This document shows positions 1-7,702 of a stretch of 14,738 bases of DNA, in pieces. Below the pieces are notes generated by a model, which worked only from the letters and a program-made list of their open reading frames with translations, had not been told where the DNA came from and ran no database searches. Location: the NCBI GenBank assembly GCA_023430945.1, contig JAEYYE010000028.1:1-14738 (forward strand). The letters run 5' to 3'. The translations under genes and the position numbers were made by a program. The DNA comes from Bacteroidota bacterium (lineage in GTDB: Bacteria > Bacteroidota > Bacteroidia > Flavobacteriales_F > PHOS-HE28). Within the stretch, counting starts at the first letter, position 1. Every line of letters begins with the position of its first letter.

Positions 1-1
1 C

Positions 2-235
2 CGATCGGAAGAGGATTGGCAACAACTACTTGAAAAGACGTGGGCCGATGCGGAAAGCTTCGCGCTATTGGTGGAGCAGATGCCGGAAGAGCGGTTCTTC
101 GAGGACATGGCCGATCCGAAGTACGGCAGCTGGTACCGCAACATCCACGGCATTATCGAGCACGCGCATTATCATCTTGGGCAGATCGTGCTGCTCAAGA
201 AGTTGATCGGAGATCGGATCACTTCCAAAGTCTGA
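2..235 (+). CDS. DinB-family protein, C-terminal fragment (5' end outside window)
   Basis: The reading frame is open from the window edge to a TGA at 233-235 and gives about 77 residues, so the start lies outside the window. The C-terminal part carries a histidine-rich helix pattern (WYRNIHGIIEHAHYHLGQIV, about nt 134-193). This HxxYHxGQI-type pattern is typical of the last helix of DinB/YfiT-like four-helix-bundle proteins, where histidines contribute to a metal site. Family members include metal-dependent enzymes and many uncharacterised stress-linked proteins; the exact substrate cannot be read here. The cupin gene follows 61 nt downstream on the same strand and may be co-transcribed. Family assignment is fairly secure, function is not. 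Confidence 0.75.
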   Translation, partial: RSEEDWQQLLEKTWADAESFALLVEQMPEERFFEDMADPKYGSWYRNIHGIIEHAHYHLGQIVLLKKLIGDRITSKV

Positions 236-296
236 AAAACTGCGATCTGGATATCACCCCGATCGCTATTTTTCAGCCCTTCATTCCGATCGACAC

Positions 297-857
297 ATGC
301 CAAAGACCATCACGCTCGAAGCCACCGGAGAATCGATCACCTTCCACCGTTCTGCCGAAGAGACCAACGGCGAGCTGGTGGAAACGATCGTAACGCTTCC
401 CGCAAGTGGCGATGGTCCGCCGATGCACCGGCACGTGCTGCAATCGGAGACCTTTGAGGCGATCGATGGACGGCTTGGTATCGATCACGGTGATAAGAAG
501 ATCGTGCTGCAGCCCGGAGAGAAGTACACCGTGCCCGCGAACGAGCTTCACCGTTGCTATTCTGCCGAGGGAAAGGAGATCCGTTTCAAGGCCACCTTCT
601 CCCCCGCACTCAACATCGAATATGTGCTCACCGAGATCTTCGGTTCATGCAACCGCAAGCGATCAAAGGATCCATCGCCGTTCGATGCGTGTTACGTGCT
701 GCGCCAGGCGAAGGGCGAATACCTGCTCGGCGATGTTCCCGTGTTCGTGCAGCGCACGATCTTTCCCATGACAGCGGTCTTCGGCAAACTCTTCGGGTTG
801 GTGAAAGCAAAACCAATGGAAGTGCGCAATTTCGGAGAATACCGGAAGAAGTACTGA
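297..857 (+). CDS. Cupin-domain protein
   Basis: The product has 186 residues, starting at the ATG at 297 and ending at TGA 855-857. Residues about 39-61 fit cupin motif 1 with H44, H46 and E51 as likely metal ligands followed by a glycine. Residues about 73-90 fit motif 2, with H85 as the fourth ligand. It is a single-domain cupin with a C-terminal extension of about 90 residues (roughly 97-186) that I do not recognise and that contains a hydrophobic stretch near 150-170. Cupins of this type are small-molecule binding or dioxygenase-like proteins; the substrate is unknown. A weak -7-like TATTTTTC lies at 267-274 without a convincing -33 element. The gene is convergent with gldD, and the two stop codons are only 8 nt apart. 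Confidence 0.85.
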   Translation: MPKTITLEATGESITFHRSAEETNGELVETIVTLPASGDGPPMHRHVLQSETFEAIDGRLGIDHGDKKIVLQPGEKYTVPANELHRCYSAEGKEIRFKATFSPALNIEYVLTEIFGSCNRKRSKDPSPFDACYVLRQAKGEYLLGDVPVFVQRTIFPMTAVFGKLFGLVKAKPMEVRNFGEYRKKY

Positions 858-865
858 TCGGAAAC

Positions 866-1432
866 TTAATACCGCCACTCCAACGTCTCCGCAAAACGCT
901 GCACATCCTCACGTATCCGATCCGTCACCGGTGCGAGTGAATCGCCATTCGGCCGCACATCGAAATACAGTGCACCGTAGAGGAAATTGTCCGTGCTATC
1001 CGTGAGGTAGAAGACCAGCGGGCTTGCGACGTCGCCTTCCACATGGAAGATATTCCCGAAGACACGTGCACTATCACGCAACACACGTGAACTCGCTATC
1101 TTCACGGCTTTCGCCTCGTGGGTGCTTTTGAAGATGTGCGCATCTTCGATCAGGTCCATCACCGATCCGCGGATCGGTGTCCAGGTGAGGTGCAGCGTGC
1201 CGCGCTGTTCCTTGAACCGCAGATCATACCAACGCAGATCGCCTTCGGCAGGTCTTCTTGCCATGCGGGCATAAGCAGGTATTTCTGCCGCGAAACTGGT
1301 GCTATCGATCCATTGCACGTACTGCTTCTCCGGCAGATCGATCCGGAAGTAGCCACGCGGTTTCGGCACTGGATCCTCGGAACACCCCAGCAGCGGAAGT
1401 AGGAAAAGCAGGAACTTAAACGGTCGCTTCAT
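866..1432 (-). CDS. gldD: Gliding motility lipoprotein GldD
   Basis: The product has 188 residues. The N-terminus is a lipoprotein signal: basic start, hydrophobic stretch and LLGC lipobox, with Cys17 as the probable lipidated residue. After it comes the PKPRGYFRIDLPEK segment that I recognise as the conserved start of mature GldD. GldD is an envelope lipoprotein required for gliding motility in Flavobacterium and linked to the T9SS/gliding apparatus. I chose the ATG at 1432; the preceding codon is GTG (1433-1435), which would add one residue. The gene overlaps the end of gldE by 17 nt, so translational coupling is likely. No terminator is visible in the 8 nt before the convergent cupin gene. 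Confidence 0.9.
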   Translation of the reverse strand: MKRPFKFLLFLLPLLGCSEDPVPKPRGYFRIDLPEKQYVQWIDSTSFAAEIPAYARMARRPAEGDLRWYDLRFKEQRGTLHLTWTPIRGSVMDLIEDAHIFKSTHEAKAVKIASSRVLRDSARVFGNIFHVEGDVASPLVFYLTDSTDNFLYGALYFDVRPNGDSLAPVTDRIREDVQRFAETLEWRY

Positions 1433-2747
1433 CACGCACCACCACTTTCACGCGGCGTACCCGTTTATTGTCCGATGCTTCCACGATGAACGTGTAATTC
1501 TGCATATCTACGCGCTCGCCTTTCTTCGGGATGCGGCCGGTGAGCTCCAGCACGAATCCACCGAGCGTGCCACTATCGCCGCGATTCTCTTCGAACAACT
1601 GGCCGTCCACACCGATCACGCGATAAACATCCGGAAGTGGCGCACGGCCTTCAAAGACCCAGGTACGATCATCGAGCTTGCTGTAGATCAGGTCCTCATC
1701 GTCGAATTCATCGGTGATATCGCCCACGATCTCTTCGATCACATCTTCCAATGTGATGATCCCGCTTGTTCCACCATATTCATCGACCACTACCGCGAGA
1801 TGCACTTTTTCCTCCTGGAATTCCTTCAGCAGATCATCGAGTTTCTTGCCTTCCGGAACGAAATACGGTTCGCGCAACAGCGTGTGCCAGTCCATATCGC
1901 TCTGCTCCAGATGCGGGAGCAGGTCCTTGATGTTCAAAACACCCACAACGCGATCCAACGTATCCTCATACACCGGTACGCGGGAAAAACCATGGTCCAC
2001 GATGGAAGTGAGCAGCTGGCGGAATGTGAGGTCCTTTGAAAAACCGATCACTTCGGTGCGCGGACGCATGATCTGCCGCACCTCGATGTTCCCGAACTTC
2101 ACGATGCCACGCAGGATCCGTTGTTCTTCAGCCGTGGTGCTGGCATCCTGCGTCAGATCCAGCGCGTGCTCAAGTGAATCCACGGAAATGTTCTGCGACA
2201 TCCTTTTCTTGTAGCGCTTCTCAAGAAATGTGGTGCTGCGTACCAATGGAATGCTGAGGGGCGAGAAGATCCAACGCATCACCATTAGCGGACCGGACAT
2301 CAATTGGGCCACACGCATCGCCTCAGTGGTCGCGTAAACCTTCGGCACCACTTCGCCAAGGAGCAGCAGTATGAACGTGACGGCTACCACTTGAACAACG
2401 AAGATCAGGTTCGCAGGCATTCTATCCAAGTCGAAAAGACCTTCGATCGCCACGCTGGAAAGAATGATGATCCCAACGTTCACGAAATTGTTGGCGATAA
2501 GGATCGTGGCCAGCAGGCGGCGAGGCTTGGAGAGCAGGTCCAGCACGCGCTGGCCGCTACTTCCACCGCGTTCCTTCAGGTCGCGCACCTGCGTGGGTGA
2601 AAGCGAGAACACGGCCACCTCACTCGCGCTCATGGCCGCCGACGCGATCAGCAGAAGGCAGATCACACCCAGCACGATGGCCGTGGCGGGATCCACGGGA
2701 CGTGTGTAAAGCGCGGAGATGAGCGAATATGCGGACGGAGGCTCCAA
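1416..2747 (-). CDS. gldE: GldE, CNNM/CorC-type membrane protein with CBS domains
   Basis: The product has 443 residues and the domain order of the HlyC/CorC family: an N-terminal CNNM (DUF21) membrane domain with hydrophobic segments near 22-45, 80-102, 113-138 and 150-168 and a GEVVPK motif at 131-136; a CBS pair at about 224-345; and a CorC_HlyC domain at about 357-437. Paralogues are implicated in Mg/Co ion handling. In flavobacteria GldE is functionally linked to GldD, next to which it is encoded. The only start that gives the complete N-terminus is TTG at 2747 (translated MEPPSAYS); no ATG or GTG lies between it and the in-frame stop of ssb. It begins 30 nt after ssb and overlaps gldD, consistent with an ssb-gldE-gldD operon. 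Confidence 0.9.
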   Translation of the reverse strand: MEPPSAYSLISALYTRPVDPATAIVLGVICLLLIASAAMSASEVAVFSLSPTQVRDLKERGGSSGQRVLDLLSKPRRLLATILIANNFVNVGIIILSSVAIEGLFDLDRMPANLIFVVQVVAVTFILLLLGEVVPKVYATTEAMRVAQLMSGPLMVMRWIFSPLSIPLVRSTTFLEKRYKKRMSQNISVDSLEHALDLTQDASTTAEEQRILRGIVKFGNIEVRQIMRPRTEVIGFSKDLTFRQLLTSIVDHGFSRVPVYEDTLDRVVGVLNIKDLLPHLEQSDMDWHTLLREPYFVPEGKKLDDLLKEFQEEKVHLAVVVDEYGGTSGIITLEDVIEEIVGDITDEFDDEDLIYSKLDDRTWVFEGRAPLPDVYRVIGVDGQLFEENRGDSGTLGGFVLELTGRIPKKGERVDMQNYTFIVEASDNKRVRRVKVVVRDEATV

Positions 2748-2777
2748 TCGGGAAGGCTGGGTACGACAGGGAGATGG

Positions 2778-3251
2778 CTAGAAAGGCAGATCGTCCATCT
2801 CATTATCATCCCCTCCGATCGGAGCGGAGGTCGTTGCGGGGCGGCCATGCATCGCATCGGATAATTGCGACGCGCGCTGTTGCGATCCGGCCACTGGCGC
2901 TTGAGCATTCTCGGCGCCCGCGCGATCGAGCATGGTCATCTCATCGGCTACGATCTCGGTGGTGTAGCGCGTTTGCCCATCCTTGTCCTGCCATTGGCGT
3001 GTACGAAGCTTCCCTTCGATATACACTTTGCTGCCCTTACGCAGATACTTTTCCGTGATCTCCGCCAGGCCGCGCCATAGAACAACATTGTGCCATTCGG
3101 TCTGTTCACGGCGTTCACCGGTCTGCCGATCCTTATAGGTCTCGCTGGTCGCCAGGCGCAAATTGGCCACGGGTGTTCCATTCTGTAGATGACGTACTTC
3201 GGGATCGGCACCGAGATTACCGATCAGGATCACTTTGTTCACTCCGGCCAT
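2778..3251 (-). CDS. ssb: Single-stranded DNA-binding protein
   Basis: The product has 157 residues: an N-terminal OB fold (about 1-110, beginning MAGVNKVILIGNLGADPEVR, with TEWHNVVLW and GSKVYIEGKLRTRQW), a low-complexity linker, and the acidic tip DDLPF that recruits SSB partner proteins. It binds single-stranded DNA as a tetramer in replication, recombination and repair. I chose the ATG at 3251, which gives the canonical N-terminus. A start at 3281 would add ten residues but overlaps the predicted -7 element at 3279-3286. It is the first gene of the ssb-gldE-gldD unit. Confidence 0.95.
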   Translation of the reverse strand: MAGVNKVILIGNLGADPEVRHLQNGTPVANLRLATSETYKDRQTGERREQTEWHNVVLWRGLAEITEKYLRKGSKVYIEGKLRTRQWQDKDGQTRYTTEIVADEMTMLDRAGAENAQAPVAGSQQRASQLSDAMHGRPATTSAPIGGDDNEMDDLPF

Positions 3252-3278
3252 CGAAAAGGGCGTTGAAGGATTATCGAT

Positions 3279-3286
3279 CAAAGATA
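3279..3286 (-). promoter_or_regulatory. Predicted -7 element for ssb-gldE-gldD
   Basis: The minus strand reads TATCTTTG, an exact match to the Bacteroidota -7 consensus TAnnTTTG, 27 nt upstream of the ssb ATG. I do not find a TTG -33 element at the expected 17-23 nt spacing. The consensus is established for Bacteroides and Flavobacterium; its use here is inferred. Confidence 0.55.
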
Positions 3287-3343
3287 AACCGTGGCATCCA
3301 TTATTGCGGGATCGATGAATTAAATGGATCCATCGACGAAAAC

Positions 3344-3375
3344 TTGACGTTTATCGACACAAAATCATAGATTGG
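3344..3375 (+). promoter_or_regulatory. Possible promoter of the T9SS-sorted surface protein gene
   Basis: TTG at 3344-3346 is followed after 21 nt by TAGATTGG at 3368-3375, one mismatch from TAnnTTTG. It lies 27 nt before the ATG at 3403. Spacing and position fit a Bacteroidota promoter, but the -7 element is imperfect. The remainder of the ssb/surface-gene intergenic region shows no other clear signal. Confidence 0.35.
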
Positions 3376-3402
3376 CCGACCAAACTACCAATTCCGCAGG
3401 TC

Positions 3403-6201
3403 ATGATACGAACCCTTACACTATCATTCTTATTGATGACGGGAGTGCTGGCCGAGGGCCAGATCACCATTGGCCAGGCCGAGATGCCGCATGCGGGTGA
3501 TGAGCTTTTCCGCACAAAGGCGGGGCTGAACCCATTCATCAATTTCGCCGCGACAGGCGCCGGCCATGTTTGGGATTTCGACAACCTCACAGCCGCCCAG
3601 CAGGAATCGAAGGATTACGTGAGCGTGGGATCCACCAATTTCGTTTACGGTATCGCGTATGCCGACATCTTCTTCAATCCCAACCGCGCGAACCATGCCA
3701 CCGCCGGCGTGGACATCCCGTTCAACGAAATGCTTCCGATCGAGGATCCATATTCATTCTACCACCGCAGCGCTACGGAATACAAGAAAGTAGGCTTTGG
3801 GGCGGAGATCGAAGGGATCCCGGTCCCCGTGATCTTCGAGCATCATGATCTGATCTATCCGCTTCCGCTGAATTACGGGCAGTGGCATTCCTCCTATTCG
3901 AATTATACGATCGATGTACCCACGCTTGCCTACTACGGCTACCAGCAGGTACGCCACCTGGAGGTCGATGGCTGGGGATCCATAACCACACCTGCCGGTA
4001 CGTTCGATGTACTGCGCGTGAAGACCCGCGTTGAAGCCCATGATTCGATCATGGTGGATCAGCTCGGCACCGGTTTCGGCATCGATCGGCCCACGATGCG
4101 CGAATACAAATGGCTTGCGCAAGGGATCCGCGTTCCTGTATTGCAGATCAATACGATGGAGGTCTTCGGGACTGAGATCGTTACGGAGATCTATTTCTAC
4201 GACGAAGAACGTACGCTCGAGATCGCTCCGCCTATTGCCGCGAACCTTTGTCCTGGATCGCAGATCAGCGTAAATTATACCGCCACCGGCGTTTTCAACC
4301 CCGCAGGATTCCTTTGGCAGGGCAACATCTTCCGCGCACAACTTTCCGATGCGAACGGAAGTTTCGCGAACCCGGTGAACATCGGTCAGGTCAATTCGAT
4401 CGCTTCCGGTACGATCAACGCGACGATCCCGGCGAATACCGCTCCCGGTACAGGTTATCGCATACGCGTGGTCTCAACGAACCCGGCTTTTGTTGGCGAT
4501 GACAATGGCTTCGATATCAGCATTGGCGCGCCGCCGGTAGCCGAAGTGATCGCGATGGGCGATCTGGAATTCTGTGCCGGCGGATCGGTATCGCTCCATT
4601 CCTCCGAAATGCCTGGTGTTACACATCAATGGATGCTCAACAACGAACCGATCGCCGATGCGAACAGCGCAACTTATGTTGCAGATGCGAGCGGCGAATA
4701 CAGCGTGATGATCACCAGCGGTTGCGGCGACAGCACTTCCGATCCAGTCGTTGTCGTGGTGAACGAAGCTCCGGTGCATACGCTTGATCAGATCGGCTTC
4801 AACTCATGCGATGGAAGCCCGGTTGATCTTGTCGCAACGAACGAAAGCGGATCGATCGAGAACGAATATCAGTGGTACTTGAACAGTGAAGTGATCGAAG
4901 GTGCGGTCACAAATGAATTGATGGCTTCCGTCTCCGGTGAATATCATCTTGTGATCACCGCTGACAACGGCTGCAGCCATACTACAGGCATAGCTTCCGT
5001 TTCGATCGAAGAAGCTACCGTTCCATTGATCAGCGCTTCGGGCGAAACGAGTTTCTGTGAAGGCGGAATGGTTACGCTTACCGCTGATGCCATCGAAGGA
5101 TCATCGATCCAATGGCATCTCAATGGATCGCCGATCGATGGCGCTACCGGATCGGAATTGATGGTGATGGAAAGCGGTGAATACAGCGCCACTGCAACGA
5201 CCGCAGGCGGATGCATTTCCGATGCTTCCATGTCGATCGATGTGACCGTGACCACGGTGCCTGAAGCAGCTGCGATCTCCGCCGCCGATCTGACCACGTT
5301 CTGCGAAGGCGGCTCGGTTATGCTGATCGCCGATCCGATCGAAGGGATCACATACACATGGTTGAATGATGGAGTGGAAGTGCAATCCGGCGACAACGCG
5401 ACCTATATGGCGAACATGGCCGGCAATTACACGGTGATCCTCAGTTCAAACGGATGCGATTCCGAAGCGAGCAACAGCATCGAAGTGATCGTGAACGAAG
5501 CGCCGATCGTTCCGCAGATCATGGCCGATGGCGCGATCTCATTCTGTGAAGGCGGTGAAGTGGTCCTTTCCGTTGAAGTTGCCGAGGGTGAAGAGATCCA
5601 GTGGACGCAATCGATCGGAATTCTGCCTGGTGAGAATGGAACAACGCTCAGCGTAACGGAAAGCGGCGTCTATGGCGTGATCATCACCAATGGTGCGGGA
5701 TGCGTGGGAACGAGCGGAACCAATTCCGTTACAGTGGAAGTGAATGAATTTCCTGAAGTTCCAACGATCGATGTTTCAAACGAAATGCTCGTTACGAATG
5801 CTGCTGGCGATATCCAGTGGTACTTGAACGGCGAGCCGATCGAAGGTGCAACTGCGGCTTCAATGGAGATCGTGGAGAACGGGAACTATACCGTTACTTC
5901 AACCGTGAACGGTTGCACGAGCACTTCCGAAGCATATCCGATGTTCAACGTTGGGATCGGCACGAAAGGCACCACTTCGATCCGCGTTTACCCGAATCCT
6001 TCCAACGGGTCGTTCGTGATCGAAATGGATCAAGTCGGATCGCAATACTCGATCACCGATGCGACTGGACGTTCTATAGCGAACGGAAAGATCAATGATA
6101 CGATCACGAAGATCGATCTGCAAGATCAACAGGCTGGAATGTATTTCCTGGAACTTTCGTTCGGAGCGGAGAAGCAAGTGAAAAGGATCATCCTGAACTG
6201 A
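3403..6201 (+). CDS. Secreted Ig-like repeat protein with T9SS type A sorting domain
   Basis: The product has 932 residues. Residues 1-19 form a signal peptide (MIRTLTLSFLLMTGVLAEG). Residues about 20-280 form an N-terminal domain I cannot name, with a GWGSITTPAGTFDVLRVK segment that I believe recurs in secreted Bacteroidota proteins. Residues about 283-376 form a beta-sandwich-like module (CPGSQISVNYTATG then AQLSDANGSF) also common in T9SS clients. Six Ig-like repeats of about 67-83 residues cover 377-849. Residues 860-932 are a type A sorting domain (VYPNPSNGSF, then AGMYFLEL and a basic KQVKRIILN end) that directs export through the outer membrane T9SS and is normally cleaved. The role is unknown; adhesion or a structural surface function is plausible. 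It lies antisense between mutY and ssb. Confidence 0.9.
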   Translation: MIRTLTLSFLLMTGVLAEGQITIGQAEMPHAGDELFRTKAGLNPFINFAATGAGHVWDFDNLTAAQQESKDYVSVGSTNFVYGIAYADIFFNPNRANHATAGVDIPFNEMLPIEDPYSFYHRSATEYKKVGFGAEIEGIPVPVIFEHHDLIYPLPLNYGQWHSSYSNYTIDVPTLAYYGYQQVRHLEVDGWGSITTPAGTFDVLRVKTRVEAHDSIMVDQLGTGFGIDRPTMREYKWLAQGIRVPVLQINTMEVFGTEIVTEIYFYDEERTLEIAPPIAANLCPGSQISVNYTATGVFNPAGFLWQGNIFRAQLSDANGSFANPVNIGQVNSIASGTINATIPANTAPGTGYRIRVVSTNPAFVGDDNGFDISIGAPPVAEVIAMGDLEFCAGGSVSLHSSEMPGVTHQWMLNNEPIADANSATYVADASGEYSVMITSGCGDSTSDPVVVVVNEAPVHTLDQIGFNSCDGSPVDLVATNESGSIENEYQWYLNSEVIEGAVTNELMASVSGEYHLVITADNGCSHTTGIASVSIEEATVPLISASGETSFCEGGMVTLTADAIEGSSIQWHLNGSPIDGATGSELMVMESGEYSATATTAGGCISDASMSIDVTVTTVPEAAAISAADLTTFCEGGSVMLIADPIEGITYTWLNDGVEVQSGDNATYMANMAGNYTVILSSNGCDSEASNSIEVIVNEAPIVPQIMADGAISFCEGGEVVLSVEVAEGEEIQWTQSIGILPGENGTTLSVTESGVYGVIITNGAGCVGTSGTNSVTVEVNEFPEVPTIDVSNEMLVTNAAGDIQWYLNGEPIEGATAASMEIVENGNYTVTSTVNGCTSTSEAYPMFNVGIGTKGTTSIRVYPNPSNGSFVIEMDQVGSQYSITDATGRSIANGKINDTITKIDLQDQQAGMYFLELSFGAEKQVKRIILN
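4531..5949 (+). repeat. Six tandem Ig-like repeats within the surface protein gene
   Basis: Repeat units begin at residues 377, 456, 538, 619, 700 and 783 (nt 4531, 4768, 5014, 5257, 5500, 5749). Units 1, 3, 4 and 5 open with FCxGG (Cys391, 552, 634, 715) and unit 2 has SCDGS (Cys469). All units contain a QW or TW core with a following acidic/Gly/Ala patch, then SGxY or NGxY, and close with a second Cys (SGC, NGC or GGC). One disulfide per unit is likely. Unit 6 lacks the first Cys. Units 2 and 6 share a nearly identical DNA stretch (cagtggtacttgaac, near 4870 and 5814), which suggests duplication within the gene. Confidence 0.8.
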
Positions 6202-6219
6202 TCCATCAAGAGGAAAAGG

Positions 6220-6255
6220 TCCCCTGTGGCGCAAGTCGCAGGGGATCTTCTTTTT
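6220..6255 (+). terminator. Rho-independent terminator after the surface protein gene
   Basis: T-CCCCTGTG at 6220-6228 pairs with CGCAGGGG-A at 6237-6245 (9 pairs including one G-T wobble) around an 8-nt loop, followed by TCTTCTTTTT. It starts 19 nt after the stop of the surface protein gene. The T-run overlaps the mutY stop codon (6254-6256), so it lies between two convergent genes and may also stop minus-strand transcription, where the hairpin is followed by a CCTTTTCC tract. Confidence 0.85.
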
Positions 6256-7327
6256 ACAGGTCCGCGGTCTCCGATCTCCTGATCGGCGCCATTTCCTTCA
6301 ACCAGCGATCGATCAGACGGGGAACGGCAAATCGATCCATGTCCTCGAGCGCAACTTCGATCCAGTCCGCAGGCACCTTGAATTTGCCGATCGGCCCCAC
6401 TTCCCAGAACTGCGCTTCGATCCGCTGGTGTGAAAGGATGTGTGTGAGCGATCCACTTTTCTTCATGGAATGATCGCCGATCGATCCGTTCAACCTCCTC
6501 TTCATTTCCGATCCATTCGCAACTCCTTGCGTCTCGATCAACGGCAATTCATATAGTTGCTGCCAGATATCCTTTTCGATCCGCTTCCGCAGAAAGAACC
6601 CTTCTTCCTTTCTAATGAAGAAATAATTGAAGTGGCGGATCCTGATCCTAGTCGTTCCGGCTTTCACCGGCAGTTCACTGATCCGCTGATCGCGCAAGGC
6701 AATACAATGGTCTGAAACAGGACAAAGCCCACATTTCGGATCTCGTGGTGAGCAGACCCTGGCGCCGAGCTCCATCATGGCCTGGTTATGCTGTCCCGGA
6801 TCGTTACGATCCAACACCCTATGAGCGATCTCGCGAAATTCGCGCTTCCCTTCAGTGCTATCGATCGGCGTGGCGATCCCGAAGAGCCGCGAAAGCACAC
6901 GGTAGACATTTCCATCCACCACTGGTTCGGCCAGCCCGAAGGCGATCGACCCGATCGCCGCGGCGGTGTATTCGCCAACTCCCTTCAATTGAAGCAGTTC
7001 GGTATATGTCGAAGGGAATTCGCCATCGTATCGATCGCGGATCATCCGGGCCGTTACAAGCAGATTCCGTGCACGGGAATAATACCCCAAGCCCTGCCAA
7101 AGCTTCATCACCTCATCATCGTCGGAATCCGCGAGTTCCTGCACGGTCGGGAACCGATCCACGAACCGCAACCAATAGTTCAAGCCTTGATCCACCCGCG
7201 TCTGCTGAAGGATCACTTCGCTGAGCCAGATCCTGTACGGATCGGAGGTATGCCGCCAGGGCAGATCGCGCTTGTTGGCATCATACCAGAGGCGCAATGC
7301 GGCACGAATTGTTGAAACTGTTGACAT
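6254..7327 (-). CDS. mutY: A/G-specific adenine glycosylase MutY
   Basis: The product has 357 residues. It removes adenine mispaired with 8-oxoguanine. Catalytic Glu37 lies in LSEVILQQTRV, the helix-hairpin-helix is LKGVGEYTAAAIG (about 114-126), and catalytic Asp138 is in VVDGNVYRV. The 4Fe-4S cluster cysteines are Cys192, 199, 202 and 208 with the C-x6-C-x2-C-x5-C spacing, and all of these positions have the same numbers as in E. coli MutY. The C-terminal 8-oxoG-recognition domain (about 228-345) contains an ILSHQ segment matching the FSH-type loop. The start is ATG 7327. The gene is divergent from the HU-type gene. A CATCTTTG-like -7 with one mismatch lies very close to its start, so its promoter is uncertain. 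Confidence 0.96.
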   Translation of the reverse strand: MSTVSTIRAALRLWYDANKRDLPWRHTSDPYRIWLSEVILQQTRVDQGLNYWLRFVDRFPTVQELADSDDDEVMKLWQGLGYYSRARNLLVTARMIRDRYDGEFPSTYTELLQLKGVGEYTAAAIGSIAFGLAEPVVDGNVYRVLSRLFGIATPIDSTEGKREFREIAHRVLDRNDPGQHNQAMMELGARVCSPRDPKCGLCPVSDHCIALRDQRISELPVKAGTTRIRIRHFNYFFIRKEEGFFLRKRIEKDIWQQLYELPLIETQGVANGSEMKRRLNGSIGDHSMKKSGSLTHILSHQRIEAQFWEVGPIGKFKVPADWIEVALEDMDRFAVPRLIDRWLKEMAPIRRSETADL

Positions 7328-7344
7328 ACAGTGGCAAAGATGCG

Positions 7345-7374
7345 TTGCAGGATCGGTAAAAGAAGCTATCTTTG
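7345..7374 (+). promoter_or_regulatory. Bacteroidota-type promoter of the HU-TPR-COX24 unit
   Basis: TTG at 7345-7347, a 19-nt spacer and TATCTTTG at 7367-7374 match the TTG-N(17-23)-TAnnTTTG consensus exactly. The HU-type ATG is 22 nt downstream of the -7 element. This is the best promoter match in the window. Confidence 0.8.
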
Positions 7375-7396
7375 CGGCCCCAAACTTTCAACGGGA

Positions 7397-7702
7397 ATGA
7401 CGAAGGCGGAATTGGTCAGCTTGATCGCGAAGCGCACGGGCGTTGAGCGTCAGGCGGTATTGACCACAGTGGAGGCGTTCATGGAAGAAGTGAAGAATAG
7501 CCTGGAGAAGGGAGAGAACGTGCACCTGCGCGGGTTCGGGAGCTTCGTGGTGAAGCACAGGGCGCAAAAGACCGGAAGGATCCTTGCGCGCAACACCACC
7601 ATCATCATTCCGGCGCACGATGTGCCGGCGTTCAAGCCTGCCGACACGTTCGTCGACAAGGTGAAGAACAGGTCCGGGAGCGGCAACGCTCCGCAGCAGT
7701 GA
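7397..7702 (+). CDS. HU/IHF-family DNA-binding protein
   Basis: The product has 101 residues, starting at ATG 7397. A longer frame back to 7331 would run through the promoter, so the shorter start is preferred. The sequence follows the HU/IHF pattern: an N-terminal helical dimerisation half (MTKAELVSLIAKRTGV, then a VEAFMEEVKNSLEKGENV helix), LRGFGSFVVKHRAQKTGR leading into the beta-arm with IIIPAHDVPAFKPADTF, and a basic C-terminal tail. It bends and compacts DNA as a dimer. The PAHDVPAFKP arm is the variant typical of the Bacteroidota IHF-like group. Its stop overlaps the TPR gene start by one base (TGATG). Confidence 0.92.
   Translation: MTKAELVSLIAKRTGVERQAVLTTVEAFMEEVKNSLEKGENVHLRGFGSFVVKHRAQKTGRILARNTTIIIPAHDVPAFKPADTFVDKVKNRSGSGNAPQQ

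Noticed and set aside
40..393. Plus-strand 117-codon frame at the window start
   Set aside because: It is out of frame with the DinB-like C-terminus and the cupin gene, both of which have clear motifs.
3252..3281. Longer SSB start adding ten residues
   Set aside because: The extra residues do not match the conserved SSB N-terminus and overlap the predicted -7 element.
4531..5949. Repeats in the surface gene as a CRISPR or mobile repeat array
   Set aside because: The periodicity of about 240 nt is protein-coding and follows Ig-like units; there are no short identical repeats with unique spacers.
7335..7342. Minus-strand CATCTTTG as a -7 element for mutY
   Set aside because: It has one mismatch, no -33 TTG at a suitable distance, and would put the transcription start at or inside the start codon.
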